A DNA stretch of 64,000 nucleotides, from NCBI RefSeq assembly GCF_021391675.1, contig NZ_CP090095.1, positions 2,981,501 to 3,045,500 on the forward strand, given 5' to 3'. The translations under genes and the position numbers were made by a program. The stretch comes from Neorhizobium galegae. GTDB lineage: Bacteria; Pseudomonadota; Alphaproteobacteria; Rhizobiales; Rhizobiaceae. Shown here one piece after another: positions 42,042 through 50,828 of this stretch; positions within the stretch are counted from its first letter, which is position 1; each line of letters begins with the position of its first letter. The notes under the pieces are model-generated. The model was given only the letters and a program-made list of their open reading frames with translations, was not told the origin of the DNA and did not search any database.

Positions 42042-42762
42042 GAGCGACCGTGATCCTGAAATTCGTGTGACCGAAAGCCAGACCTTGGACTGGCATGACG
42101 GCGATATGCCCTATTCGCAAAAGTTTGGCGATCACTTTTATTGCCGCACCGACGGTCGGCTGGAGTGCGGCCACACGTTTCTGGCCGGCAATGGCCTGCC
42201 GGAGCGCTGGGAAAGGCAACGAACTTTCCGGATCGGCGAACTCGGCTTCGGCACCGGGCTGAATTTCTGCGAGACCTGGCGGCAATGGAAGCTTTCCCGC
42301 CCCGCAGGCGCGAAGCTTCATTTCACCTCGTTCGAGCTTTACCCGATGCAGCGCGACGAGATCGACCGGGCACTCGCCCGCTGGCCGGAGATCGATGCGG
42401 AACGGCAGGCGTTGATCGAGGCCTGGCCGTGCGGACCCGCCGGCCATGTCGTGATCGACGCTGACGCCCAGACCCGGCTGACGGTCGTCTGCGGCCCCGC
42501 GCTCGAAGGCGTCTCCATGGCCGAGGCGGATTTCGACGCCTGGTTCCTCGACGGTTTCGCGCCGTCGCGCAATCCGGACATGTGGTCGCCCGAAATCATG
42601 CGGGCGATCTACGACAAAACCTTATCCGGCGGCACGTTCGGCACTTATGCGGCCGCCGGCTTCGTGCGGCGGAACCTGCAGGCCGCCGGTTTCACGGTCG
42701 AACGGCGGCCGGGCTTTGCGGGCAAGCGCGAGATGCTGTGCGGCATCAAACTTGCGCCCTGA
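42040..42762 (+). CDS. mnmD: MnmD/MnmC1-like tRNA (nm5U34) methyltransferase
   Basis: A 240-residue methyltransferase. The start TESQTLDWHDGDMPYSQKFG, the S-adenosylmethionine-binding GELGFGTGLNFCETW, the DFDAWFLDGFAPSRNPDMWS block and TYAAAGFVRRNLQAAGFTVE match MnmC domain 1 (DUF752), which methylates nm5(s2)U34 to mnm5(s2)U34 in tRNA wobble positions. In enterics the domain is fused to an FAD oxidase; here that is a separate divergent gene. The start codons of the two genes overlap (CATG). Confidence 0.88.
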   Translation: MSDRDPEIRVTESQTLDWHDGDMPYSQKFGDHFYCRTDGRLECGHTFLAGNGLPERWERQRTFRIGELGFGTGLNFCETWRQWKLSRPAGAKLHFTSFELYPMQRDEIDRALARWPEIDAERQALIEAWPCGPAGHVVIDADAQTRLTVVCGPALEGVSMAEADFDAWFLDGFAPSRNPDMWSPEIMRAIYDKTLSGGTFGTYAAAGFVRRNLQAAGFTVERRPGFAGKREMLCGIKLAP

Positions 42763-42784
42763 TCCAAGGCAGCCTGACGCAAAA

Positions 42785-42806
42785 CAGCCGGCCCTGAGAC
42801 CGGCTG
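42785..42806. terminator. Shared hairpin between mnmD and the convergent secreted-protein gene
   Basis: Arms cagccgg (42785-42791) and ccggctg (42800-42806) around an 8-base loop, in the 68-bp gap where two genes converge. It lacks a long T run, but runs of A (aaaac) precede it on the plus strand, so it is better placed for minus-strand transcription. Confidence 0.45.
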
Positions 42807-42830
42807 CCATCCATCACATCGCACGGCCAC

Positions 42831-43184
42831 CTACTGGCAGACGCGCAGGCTTTCCATGTGCCAGCCGCCGTCATAGGCGTTGCGCACGCGGCGGTCCTCG
42901 AACCAGCAGCGCGGCCGGGGTGGTGGTGGCGGATCGATGTAGCGCGGCCCGCCGTCATTGGCGAGAGCGCCGCCGATCAGGCCGCCTATGACGCCCGCGG
43001 CCAGGCCGCCGGCGATTATGGCGCCGTCATTGTTACGATGTCTGCGCGGCGGAGGCGGAGGACCACGGCGATCGTATCGGTCGTAGTGTCTGTCCCATTG
43101 CTGGGCCGCTGCTTCGCCGGCCGGTACCACGATACTGGTGCAGGTGGCGGCCAGGATCAGTGCCGAGACAATTATCTTCTTCAT
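42831..43184 (-). CDS. Exported glycine/proline-rich protein, unknown
   Basis: A 117-residue protein. A signal peptide (MKKIIVSALILAATCTSIVV) with cleavage near AAAQQ is followed by a basic stretch (RHYDRYDRRGPPPPPRRHRN), a glycine-zipper helix (AIIAGGLAAGVIGGLIGGAL) that could insert in or pack on a membrane, and a cysteine-flanked end (RCWFEDRRVRNAYDGGWHME...VCQ). The pattern resembles small BA14K/glycine-zipper proteins of Rhizobiales. It looks like the second secreted protein at 48297, which shares the layout signal - glycine helix - proline - Cys tail. Function unknown. Confidence 0.75.
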   Translation of the reverse strand: MKKIIVSALILAATCTSIVVPAGEAAAQQWDRHYDRYDRRGPPPPPRRHRNNDGAIIAGGLAAGVIGGLIGGALANDGGPRYIDPPPPPRPRCWFEDRRVRNAYDGGWHMESLRVCQ

Positions 43185-43599
43185 CACAAGCGTCTCCGTT
43201 TCCACCGAGCCGCGCCTGCGAGCGGCAGGAAAAGGCCCGATATTCCCGAACAATGCACATGCCGTGCTTAATGGTCCCTGAACGGAAAAGCCGCGCGCGG
43301 CAGAAAAACCTGTGACGGGATCGACCGAGAGGCCCCCGACCGGCTCTACCGAAAGCGCGACTGCCGTGCGAGGTCTCGATCCGCTCCAATCGGCGGCGGA
43401 ACTTGGCCGTAGCTCCACATCGGCGAAACGCGCTCATGGCGCGCCAGATAAGGCGCTGACCGCCACAACCCGCCCTCGAATTACAAAATACGTACCCGCC
43501 AGTATTTTTCGCCATTCATTGTTGGGCCTTCCCGTTCGCGTAGCGCCTTCATACTTTTGCGGGAAAGTGATTGCCGCATGCGCGGAATTGGAGCATTGG
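43185..43599. other. 415-bp gap upstream of cheD
   Basis: No gene is supported; the frame upstream of cheD is open but lacks starts with ribosome-binding sites. A 7-bp inverted repeat (aaaatac 43485-43491, gtatttt 43502-43508) lies about 90 bp before cheD and may be a regulator site. The left part includes the promoter of the minus-strand secreted protein. Confidence 0.4.
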
Positions 43600-44112
43600 A
43601 TGAACTTCACGGACACCCACCATATTCATGTCCTCGGCGGTCAATATGCGGTGTCTGCCGATCCAGATATGATACTGATGACCGTTCTCGGCTCCTGCGT
43701 CTCGGCCTGCATCTATGATACGGTCACCAATGTCGGAGGAATGAATCATTTCATCCTGCCGACGAGCGGCGGGCTGGATATTGCCGAGCGCCCGGAACGT
43801 TACGGTGATCTGGCCATGCGCACGCTGGTCGACGATCTTTATGATTTCGGTGCCGAACGCCGGAATCTCAGGGCCAAGCTCTTTGGCGGCCGCACGCGAA
43901 AATCGAGCGGCTACGATCCGGGATCTCTCAATTCCGCATTCGCCAGACGGTTCCTTCTGGAGGAGGGCATCAAGCTTGTCGACACCAGCCTCGGCGACGA
44001 TCTGGCGCGCTGGATCAGCTTTCAACCGACGACGGGCAGAGTGCAGATGAGGATTACCGACACCATGCCCGCACCCTCGATTGCCGGGACGGCGCGGGAG
44101 AGGCTATATTGA
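43600..44112 (+). CDS. cheD: Chemoreceptor glutamine deamidase CheD, orphan
   Basis: A 170-residue CheD. The catalytic cysteine lies in VLGSCVSACIYD (about residue 32) and the histidine in GGMNHFILP (about residue 49); the threonine of the triad fits RTRKSS. It deamidates receptor glutamines to glutamates and is modulated by CheY/CheC in chemotaxis operons. No che gene is near, so it is an orphan copy. It is convergent with a large hybrid kinase, 24 bp between the stops. Start 43600 follows GGAG. Confidence 0.92.
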   Translation: MNFTDTHHIHVLGGQYAVSADPDMILMTVLGSCVSACIYDTVTNVGGMNHFILPTSGGLDIAERPERYGDLAMRTLVDDLYDFGAERRNLRAKLFGGRTRKSSGYDPGSLNSAFARRFLLEEGIKLVDTSLGDDLARWISFQPTTGRVQMRITDTMPAPSIAGTARERLY

Positions 44113-44136
44113 GCGGCTTGGCCACGTCTCATCAGC

Positions 44137-47100
44137 TCAGTTCGAAACAGAACTCACGATCGCACCGCCGAGCCAGTTGCGGACCTTGGCTTCCAGTGCC
44201 TCCGGGCTGATCGGCTTGGAAAGATAATCGTCCATGCCGACCTGGAAGCAGAGTTCGCGGTCGCTTTCGAGCGCATGCGCCGTGACGCCGATGATCGGCG
44301 TATGGGTTCCCGTCTCCTGTTCGAGCTCGCGGATCTTCTGGGTCGCCTGATGCCCGTTCATGACCGGCATCGAGACGTCCATGATGATCACCGCCGGATC
44401 GTGCTTTTTCCACGCCTCGACCGCTTCCGCGCCGTTCTTGACGATCTGGAACAGCCAGCCGGTAGTCTGCAGGATCTGGGTGAAGACGATCTGGTTGACC
44501 TCGTTGTCCTCGGCGACCAGCACGTCGAGCGTCGGCGCCGCCTGCATGGGCGGCGTCGAGACCGGGGCGACGGGCTTCTCGACAATCACCGGGGCGGAGC
44601 TCGCCCGTGCGGCGACTGCGACCGGAGCCACGACCGGCTGCACCTGGGGCCGGGTTGCCGCCTGCTCCGCTTCGACCGCGCGGCGCTTGGTGCGGATCGA
44701 GCGGACGACGTCGATGATCGTGCTGCGCAAAAGGTTGGCACGCGCCGGCTTCATCAGATGCGCCTGGATGTTGAGGGCGGCAAACATGCTGTCGTCGCCG
44801 GCCATTTCCATGGAGGTCAGGAAAACCACGCCGGTGCCGTCGAAGCGCGCATCGCGCCTGAGGTGTTTTGCGAAATCGAGCCCGTTCATCTCCGGCATGT
44901 GGTAGTCGAGCACGATCGCATCGACGGTGACGCCGATGCGGGCGGCTTCGCTGAGGATCGCCAGACCCTCGGCGCCGCTGTCGGCTGCGACCGTGTCGAA
45001 GCCCCACATGGTGAGCTGCTCGTTGAGGATACGGCGGTTGACGGCATTGTCATCGACGACGAGGATGCGGGCGCCGCTCGTGTTGATCGGCAGGGTGGTG
45101 AGCACATTGCGTTCGCTGACCACCTGGAACGGCAGGTGCACGGTGAAGACCGAGCCGCGTCCGACTTCGCTCGTCACGTCGATATAGCCGCCGAAGAGTT
45201 CGGTGAGGCCGGCGGTGATCGCAAGCCCCAGGCCGGTGCCTTCGTGGCGACGCGTCGAGGACGTATCGACCTGCGAGAATTTCTCGAAGACCGATTTCAG
45301 TTTCTCTTCGGGAATGCCGAGCCCGGTATCCTCGATGCGGATCGACAGCATCATCTCGCCGGGGCCTTTTGCCTCCGACCTCAGGTCGATGAAGACATGC
45401 CCCTTTTCGGTGAACTTCACCGCATTGCCGACCAGGTTGGTGATGATCTGGCGAAAACGGCCCGCGTCTCCCATCACCGTCTCGCGGATCGAGGCATCGC
45501 CGCGCACGATGAGCTCGATATCCTTCTCGGCGGCCGAGGAAGACAAAAGCGTCGCCACGTCCTCGATCGCCTCGACCGGGTCGAACGGCGCCTTGCGCAG
45601 TTTCATCTGCCCGGCATCGATCTTGGAGAAGTCGAGAATGTCGTTGATGATCGTCAGGAGCGCATTGCCCGATTTGACGATGATGTCGATGAAGGTCTTC
45701 TGGCGGGTGTCGAGATTGGATTTGGCCAGTAGTTCCGCCATGCCGAGCACGCCGTTCATCGGCGTGCGAATCTCGTGGCTCATATTGGCGAGGAATTCAG
45801 ACTTCGCCCGGTCGGCGGCCTCGGCGCGTTGCAGGAGGCGGGTCAGTTCCTCTTCGCGGCTCTTCATCTCCGTAACGTCGGTGAATACCGCCAGCCAATG
45901 GTCGCTGCCGGTGAGCTTCGCCTCCACCTGGATCCATTTGCGGCCCTCGACGCGGAACGCGGCAAAGACGGGCTTGCCGGCCTCGACATTGTCTTCCCAG
46001 GCCTGGAGCGCCGCCGCCGCTTCCTGGGGCGTGCCGAGATCGCCGCGCTCGACGCAATAGCGGAAGAGATCGCGCCACAGGCCTCCGGCGCCCACCATCT
46101 CGGCCGGCATGTCGAGCATGGCCGGCAGCGCATCGTTTGAGAAGATGATCTCGCCGTCATGCAGGATGAGCAGCCCTTGCGACATGGCGCTCGTCGCGTC
46201 GCGCATCAGCGCGCCGTGGGTTTCAAGCGCGGCGCGGGCTTCCTGGATCTCCTGCTCGCGCTTGCGCACGGCCGTGATGTCCATGTAACTCAGCAGGATC
46301 TTCCCGCCGGAAAGCTGGGTGCCGGAGATGACAATCACCAGACCGTTGCGGCTTTTCACCTCGATCGGCGGCCGTTCCTGGCCATCGGTCAATGCGGCGA
46401 TGCGCTCCCGGTAGATTTCCTCGAAGCTGTACGTCGAGCCGGCATAGATGCCGTGGTCGAAATTGACCTTCAGGAAGTCCCGGTAGGAACGGCCGGGCAG
46501 ATCGAACTGCTCTCCGGCATCCCAGAAGGAATAGAAGGCCGGGTTGGCGTATTCGAACAGGAACTGCTCGTCGAGGATCGCCACGCCGACAGGCATGGTG
46601 TGCAGGATCGTCTGCAGATCCTTGCCCATCTTCTCAGCCTTGTTCTGGGCCTCCTTGATGCGGGACACGTCCATGCGCGAACCGACGAGGTTGTGCGCGC
46701 CGTCATTGGTGGTCACCCGGCGCAGATGTGTGATGACCGGGACGACTGTTCCGTCGGGAAAGGTGATGTCCTCCGACTTCTCGATGTCCTCGCCTGTCAT
46801 CACCCGGTCGTTCTCGACACGGAAACGATCGGCCGCGTCGGGGAACATTTCCGTTTCGGTCTTGCCGAGAAAATGGCTCCTGGGCTTGCCGAGCATCGCC
46901 TCGTAGGCGGCATTGGCATAGGTGAGCCGGCGGTCGCTATTGCGCACGAACACGGGCACCGGCAGGTCTTCGAGCACGGCGCGAAGCAGGTCCGTCTCCG
47001 ACACATGGGTGCGCAGGAGCATTTCCTGCTCCTTGAAATCGGTCACGTCGTGACGGATGGCGATCAGCAGGCCGTTTTCGAGGCGCTTGTTGATGCTCCG

Positions 47101-47838
47101 CAGCCAGCGACCGTCGGAAAGCTGGTCGATGCTCTCGGAATAGGCAAGCTCGAACGGCTTCATCCGCTCGGCGATCCATGCGTCCTTGCTCGGCACATTG
47201 GGACCGAAACTCGCCGGCGACACGCGCTGGCGGCGATCATAGGCAAATCCGAGGATATCCTTGAGGGTGATCCCCGGCTGGATATCGATCGAGATCGACG
47301 CAAAATGGTTGATGAGCTGGGAATTGCAGTAGAGCAGAACGTTGTGCTTGTCGTAGATGCCGATGCCCATTTCGAGCATGTCGAGGGCATCGTCGAGAAG
47401 CGCATTGTTGAACGGCGAGAACGGCGCGAGGGGCTTTGCGCCGGCAAGCGGGGCAACCACCTTCGGTTCGAACACGGCGTCAATGCCCGGAACCGCTGCA
47501 AACGTGCCGAAGAGATAGGTGTGGTCGTCTTCCGTGAGGAAACGCTCGATATGGATCTCATGGCGGACGACGCCCGAGCGGTCGAAGCAGAGCGCCGTCT
47601 CGTCGGTGCCGAATACGATCGCCCGGCATTCCTTTTCCTTGCGGTCGGCATCGTCCGACGCGCCTGCAAGGCCGCGGCTGGTATTGCCGGCAAAGTCGGT
47701 CGGATGCATGCCGAAAAGGCGTGCATAGGCGGCGTTCACCGCCACGTAGATGAGGGCGCTGTCCTTGATGAAGGCGGGCTCGGCGAGATCGTTGATCCGC
47801 TCGCACGCCGTTTTCAAGAGTTCGCTTTCCGTGTCCAC
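44137..47838 (-). CDS. Hybrid sensor histidine kinase, multi-PAS with two receiver domains
   Basis: About 1233 residues, no membrane segment. At least four or five PAS-like domains fill residues 10-640. The histidine phosphoacceptor helix FLANMSHEIRTPMNGVLGMA is near residue 685, the ATP-binding domain spans 730-900 (GLGIPEEKLKSVFEKF, GTGLGLAI), and two receivers follow: REC1 at about 923 (ARILVVDDNAV; phosphoaspartate in VLDYHMPEMNG) and REC2 at about 1104 (LDVLVAEDNEV; MDVSMPVMNG). The phosphorelay ends in the second receiver, with no histidine phosphotransfer domain. The GTG start at 47838 is chosen since MDTESELL begins the conserved region; ATGs at 47910 and 47970 are possible. Confidence 0.88.
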   Translation of the reverse strand: MDTESELLKTACERINDLAEPAFIKDSALIYVAVNAAYARLFGMHPTDFAGNTSRGLAGASDDADRKEKECRAIVFGTDETALCFDRSGVVRHEIHIERFLTEDDHTYLFGTFAAVPGIDAVFEPKVVAPLAGAKPLAPFSPFNNALLDDALDMLEMGIGIYDKHNVLLYCNSQLINHFASISIDIQPGITLKDILGFAYDRRQRVSPASFGPNVPSKDAWIAERMKPFELAYSESIDQLSDGRWLRSINKRLENGLLIAIRHDVTDFKEQEMLLRTHVSETDLLRAVLEDLPVPVFVRNSDRRLTYANAAYEAMLGKPRSHFLGKTETEMFPDAADRFRVENDRVMTGEDIEKSEDITFPDGTVVPVITHLRRVTTNDGAHNLVGSRMDVSRIKEAQNKAEKMGKDLQTILHTMPVGVAILDEQFLFEYANPAFYSFWDAGEQFDLPGRSYRDFLKVNFDHGIYAGSTYSFEEIYRERIAALTDGQERPPIEVKSRNGLVIVISGTQLSGGKILLSYMDITAVRKREQEIQEARAALETHGALMRDATSAMSQGLLILHDGEIIFSNDALPAMLDMPAEMVGAGGLWRDLFRYCVERGDLGTPQEAAAALQAWEDNVEAGKPVFAAFRVEGRKWIQVEAKLTGSDHWLAVFTDVTEMKSREEELTRLLQRAEAADRAKSEFLANMSHEIRTPMNGVLGMAELLAKSNLDTRQKTFIDIIVKSGNALLTIINDILDFSKIDAGQMKLRKAPFDPVEAIEDVATLLSSSAAEKDIELIVRGDASIRETVMGDAGRFRQIITNLVGNAVKFTEKGHVFIDLRSEAKGPGEMMLSIRIEDTGLGIPEEKLKSVFEKFSQVDTSSTRRHEGTGLGLAITAGLTELFGGYIDVTSEVGRGSVFTVHLPFQVVSERNVLTTLPINTSGARILVVDDNAVNRRILNEQLTMWGFDTVAADSGAEGLAILSEAARIGVTVDAIVLDYHMPEMNGLDFAKHLRRDARFDGTGVVFLTSMEMAGDDSMFAALNIQAHLMKPARANLLRSTIIDVVRSIRTKRRAVEAEQAATRPQVQPVVAPVAVAARASSAPVIVEKPVAPVSTPPMQAAPTLDVLVAEDNEVNQIVFTQILQTTGWLFQIVKNGAEAVEAWKKHDPAVIIMDVSMPVMNGHQATQKIRELEQETGTHTPIIGVTAHALESDRELCFQVGMDDYLSKPISPEALEAKVRNWLGGAIVSSVSN

Positions 47839-48296
47839 CTTCCCCCGCTCCTTCGTGCCGGCCGATATCCGGCTCGATTCGTTTGTCTCCCAATCGACTG
47901 ATAACACCATAGCGAGTGTTAATATCGTGTTGTTGAAACGGTACGACTTATCGTTTTTGGCATTTGTCAATCAGAAGCTCCGGCATGCGGCTGAAAATAC
48001 AGCCTCAGGTCGAGTGCCGGTATTGGTCGCCGCGGTTCGGCTGGAGGCTTCGCGGCGCGGTCGGAAGGAAAATCGGAGGCTTAGCCGGATTTGCTCTGCC
48101 AAATCTTTTCCATACTATTGCCATGATCTCGCCTTGATCCCCATTGGCGATTGCTCAGGCTTGACGAAAATCAACCGAAGGCGGCATCAAGCTGAACGTC
48201 CGTTCAGACTATCGGGAAGTCGTCTTCATCAATCCGCCGCCTTTGCCCGCCACGATTTCTGCACCCCTTGAGGACAAAAAGGGAAAGGAAAAGAAC
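47839..48296. other. 458-bp gap between hybrid kinase and secreted-protein gene
   Basis: If the kinase starts at the GTG this gap includes up to 130 bp of possible N-terminal coding sequence. Beyond it no gene is seen on either strand. A GC-poor stretch around 47900-47960 and a weak AT-rich region near 48100-48180 are the likely divergent promoters. Confidence 0.4.
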
Positions 48297-48653
48297 ATGT
48301 CGGCATTGAAGAAGACGATATCACTCGGCCTCGTCGCACTGTCCGTAGCGGGCGCCCTGACGGTGACGGCTCCGGCGGCAGAAGCCCGCGACCGCCACCA
48401 TCGCGATGTCTGGCCGGGCGTGGCTGCTGGCCTTGCCGGCGGCATCATCGGCGGCGCGATCGTCGCCGGGTCGCAGCGGCCGGCTTATGCCGAGCCGGAA
48501 TATGTGGAGCCGGAATACGACTATGCTCCCCCACCCCCGCCCCCGGTCTATTACCGCCGAGCCTATTACCGCGACTATCCGCCGGTCTGCGAACTGGAAT
48601 GGCGCCGCAACCGCTATGGCGAACCCTATCGCGTCGAAGTCTGCTCGCGCTGA
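48297..48653 (+). CDS. Exported proline/tyrosine-rich protein, unknown
   Basis: A 118-residue protein. The signal peptide MSALKKTISLGLVALSVAGA is followed by cleavage near AEARDRHH, a glycine-rich helix (GVAAGLAGGIIGGAIVAGSQ), a tyrosine/proline-rich stretch (PEYVEPEYDYAPPPPPPVYY) and a C-terminal part with two cysteines (CELEWRRNRYGEPYRVEVCS). It shares architecture with the protein at 42831-43184. The family is unassigned. Start 48297 has AGGAAAAG at the right distance. Confidence 0.78.
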   Translation: MSALKKTISLGLVALSVAGALTVTAPAAEARDRHHRDVWPGVAAGLAGGIIGGAIVAGSQRPAYAEPEYVEPEYDYAPPPPPPVYYRRAYYRDYPPVCELEWRRNRYGEPYRVEVCSR

Positions 48654-49062
48654 TCCGCAAGGCTGATCGCATATCCTGAAGGGCCTGTTTCCGCCGCCGG
48701 CGGAGGCAGGCTTTCTGCTGTGGTGGAGACATTCTGAGTGCCGTTGCGGCCGCAGCCGGGAAGCCGCTCCGTTTCGCGATTGCGAAACATCTGCTTGACT
48801 TTTGCCCGGAAAACCACCAAATGCGCTTCAGCTTTCACCTTCCGGCCGCCGCGTGAGTTGGCCCCGCGTCATTAAAGACACCGCGAAGAAGGAACAAGGC
48901 GCACAGATAGATCGCCCTCGATCCCGGAGGGTTTAAGCGCTGGAGAGCAATTTCCAACTTGCAAGTTCCCACTTCACGCGGGGTTCTTGACGCCAAAGGC
49001 AGACCGGACGGCATGGTGCCAGTCCGGCGATACGCTTTTGGCGCCCCGAAAAGGTATTCGAC
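48654..49062. other. 409-bp gap upstream of the DEAD-box helicase
   Basis: No gene is seen. A weak promoter-like pair lies in it (ttgact at 48795-48800 with a 17-base spacer to caaatg). The 240 bp between there and the TTG start would be an unusually long leader, common for cold-regulated RNA helicases. No clear riboswitch structure was recognised. Confidence 0.4.
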
Positions 49063-50772
49063 TTGACGAATTTCCACGAGCTTGGTCTGTCCAAGCAGAC
49101 CGTAGCCACTCTTTTTGCGCTCGGTTACGAAACGCCGACCCCGATCCAGGCCCAGGCTATCCCCCAGCTTCTCGAAGGCCGCGACATGGTCGGCCTTGCC
49201 CAGACCGGCACCGGCAAGACTGCCGCATTCGGTCTGCCGATCATCGAAATGCTTGCCAAGGACCCGAAGCGTCCTGACAACCGCACCACCCGTACGCTCA
49301 TCCTCGCTCCGACCCGCGAACTGGTCAACCAGATCGCCGCCAGCCTGAAGAGCTACGTGCGCGGTACGCCGATGAAGATCAACGCCGTCGTCGGCGGCGC
49401 CTCGATCAACAAGCAGCAGCTGCAGCTCGAAAAGGGCACCGACATTCTCGTCGCCACCCCGGGCCGCTTGCTCGACCTGATCGCCCGCCGTGCCATCGGC
49501 CTGACCGCGGTTCGTTACCTCGTTCTCGACGAAGCCGACCAGATGCTCGATCTCGGCTTCATCCACGATCTGCGCAAGATTTCCAAGATGGTGCCGAACA
49601 AGCGCCAGACCCTGCTCTTCTCGGCCACCATGCCGAAGGCGATCGCCGATCTTGCCTCCGACTTCCTCAAGGATCCGGTCCAGGTCTCGGTCACGCCTCC
49701 GGGCAAGGCTGCCGACAAGGTCGAACAGTTCGTCCACTTCGTGGTCGGCAAGAACGACAAGACGGACCTTCTGAAGAAGTCGCTCGAAGAAAATCCGACC
49801 GGCCGCGCCATGGTCTTCCTGCGCACCAAGCACGGCGCCGAAAAGCTCTCCAAGCATCTCGAGCATATCGGCTTCAAGGTCGCCTCGATCCACGGCAACA
49901 AGAGCCAGGGCCAGCGCGAACGTGCCCTCAAGGCCTTCCGTGACAACGAGATCCGCGTTCTGGTCGCCACCGACGTTGCTGCCCGCGGCATCGACATCCC
50001 GGGCGTCACCCACGTCTTCAACTACGATCTCCCGGAAGTACCAGACGCTTACGTTCACCGCATCGGCCGTACCGCACGTGCCGGTCGTGACGGCATCGCG
50101 ATCGCCTTCTGCGCTCCCGACGAAGCGCGTCTGCTGCGCGACATCGAGCGCCTGATGAATATCGAGATCACCACCGCATCCGGCGAACGCCCCGAAGGCG
50201 GCCGCCAGCCACGCGGCGGTGCCGGCAACAACAACCGTGGCGGCGCGGCCAATCGCGGCCGTGGCGGCAACGGCCAGGCACGCGGCAACGGCGAAGCCCG
50301 TCCCGAGCGCCGCGAACGTCCGGCCCGCAAGCCGTTCTTCGCAGCGGAAGGTGCCGAGGGTGGCGACCGTCCCCAGCGTCCGGCTCGCCCCCAGGGTGAC
50401 CGCCCGCAGCGCGACAACCGTCGCAACGACGATTTCCGCGGCCAGCGCCGCGGTGAGGACGCTCCGCGCCCGGAAGTCGACAACGACCTGACGACCACGT
50501 CGGATTTCCGCCCGGCCAAGAAGCAGTTCGGCTCCCAGAACGGCGAAGGCCGCCCGGCACGCACCGAGCCCCGCAAGGAACACCGCAAGGGCGGCAATGG
50601 GGCTCAGAACCCCCATGCCGCACACGGCGCCCATGAGCCCGCTGCCCAGCGCAACAACCGCGGCCCGCGCGTCGAAGCCGCCCGGCCGGCCGCTGGCGGC
50701 AACGGAGGCCCGGTAAAGTTCGGCAACGACAACCGTTCCGGCCAGCAGGGCCGCACGCGCCGCCCGGCGTAA
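49063..50772 (+). CDS. DEAD-box ATP-dependent RNA helicase with RGG-rich tail (RhlE-like)
   Basis: A 569-residue helicase. Core motifs are intact: Q motif (PTPIQAQAIPQLLEG), motif I AQTGTGKT, DEADQ (VLDEADQMLDLGF), SATMP, and HRIGRTARAG. A 185-residue disordered, arginine/glycine-rich tail follows (GGAGNNNRGGAANRGRGGNG), used for RNA binding. It unwinds structured RNA in ribosome assembly and decay. The start is a TTG at 49063 (MTNFHELGLSKQTV) with AAGG before it; no ATG fits. A decayed copy of the tail lies at 53150-53530. It ends at a strong terminator. Confidence 0.92.
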   Translation: MTNFHELGLSKQTVATLFALGYETPTPIQAQAIPQLLEGRDMVGLAQTGTGKTAAFGLPIIEMLAKDPKRPDNRTTRTLILAPTRELVNQIAASLKSYVRGTPMKINAVVGGASINKQQLQLEKGTDILVATPGRLLDLIARRAIGLTAVRYLVLDEADQMLDLGFIHDLRKISKMVPNKRQTLLFSATMPKAIADLASDFLKDPVQVSVTPPGKAADKVEQFVHFVVGKNDKTDLLKKSLEENPTGRAMVFLRTKHGAEKLSKHLEHIGFKVASIHGNKSQGQRERALKAFRDNEIRVLVATDVAARGIDIPGVTHVFNYDLPEVPDAYVHRIGRTARAGRDGIAIAFCAPDEARLLRDIERLMNIEITTASGERPEGGRQPRGGAGNNNRGGAANRGRGGNGQARGNGEARPERRERPARKPFFAAEGAEGGDRPQRPARPQGDRPQRDNRRNDDFRGQRRGEDAPRPEVDNDLTTTSDFRPAKKQFGSQNGEGRPARTEPRKEHRKGGNGAQNPHAAHGAHEPAAQRNNRGPRVEAARPAAGGNGGPVKFGNDNRSGQQGRTRRPA

Positions 50773-50799
50773 GGAACCCTGCATAGGGAAACAAAGCAA

Positions 50800-50828
50800 A
50801 GAGGCCGCTCGCGCGGCCTCTTTTTTTG
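50800..50828. terminator. Strong intrinsic terminator after the DEAD-box helicase gene
   Basis: Arms agaggccgc (50800-50808) and gcggcctct (50813-50821) around a 4-base loop, followed by ttttttt. It lies between two convergent genes and also has an A-rich stretch on the other side, so it probably works for both. Confidence 0.85.

Noticed and set aside
46159..47901. 580-codon plus-strand open frame opposite the hybrid kinase
   Set aside because: It is antisense to PAS domains with strong family matches; no start signal.
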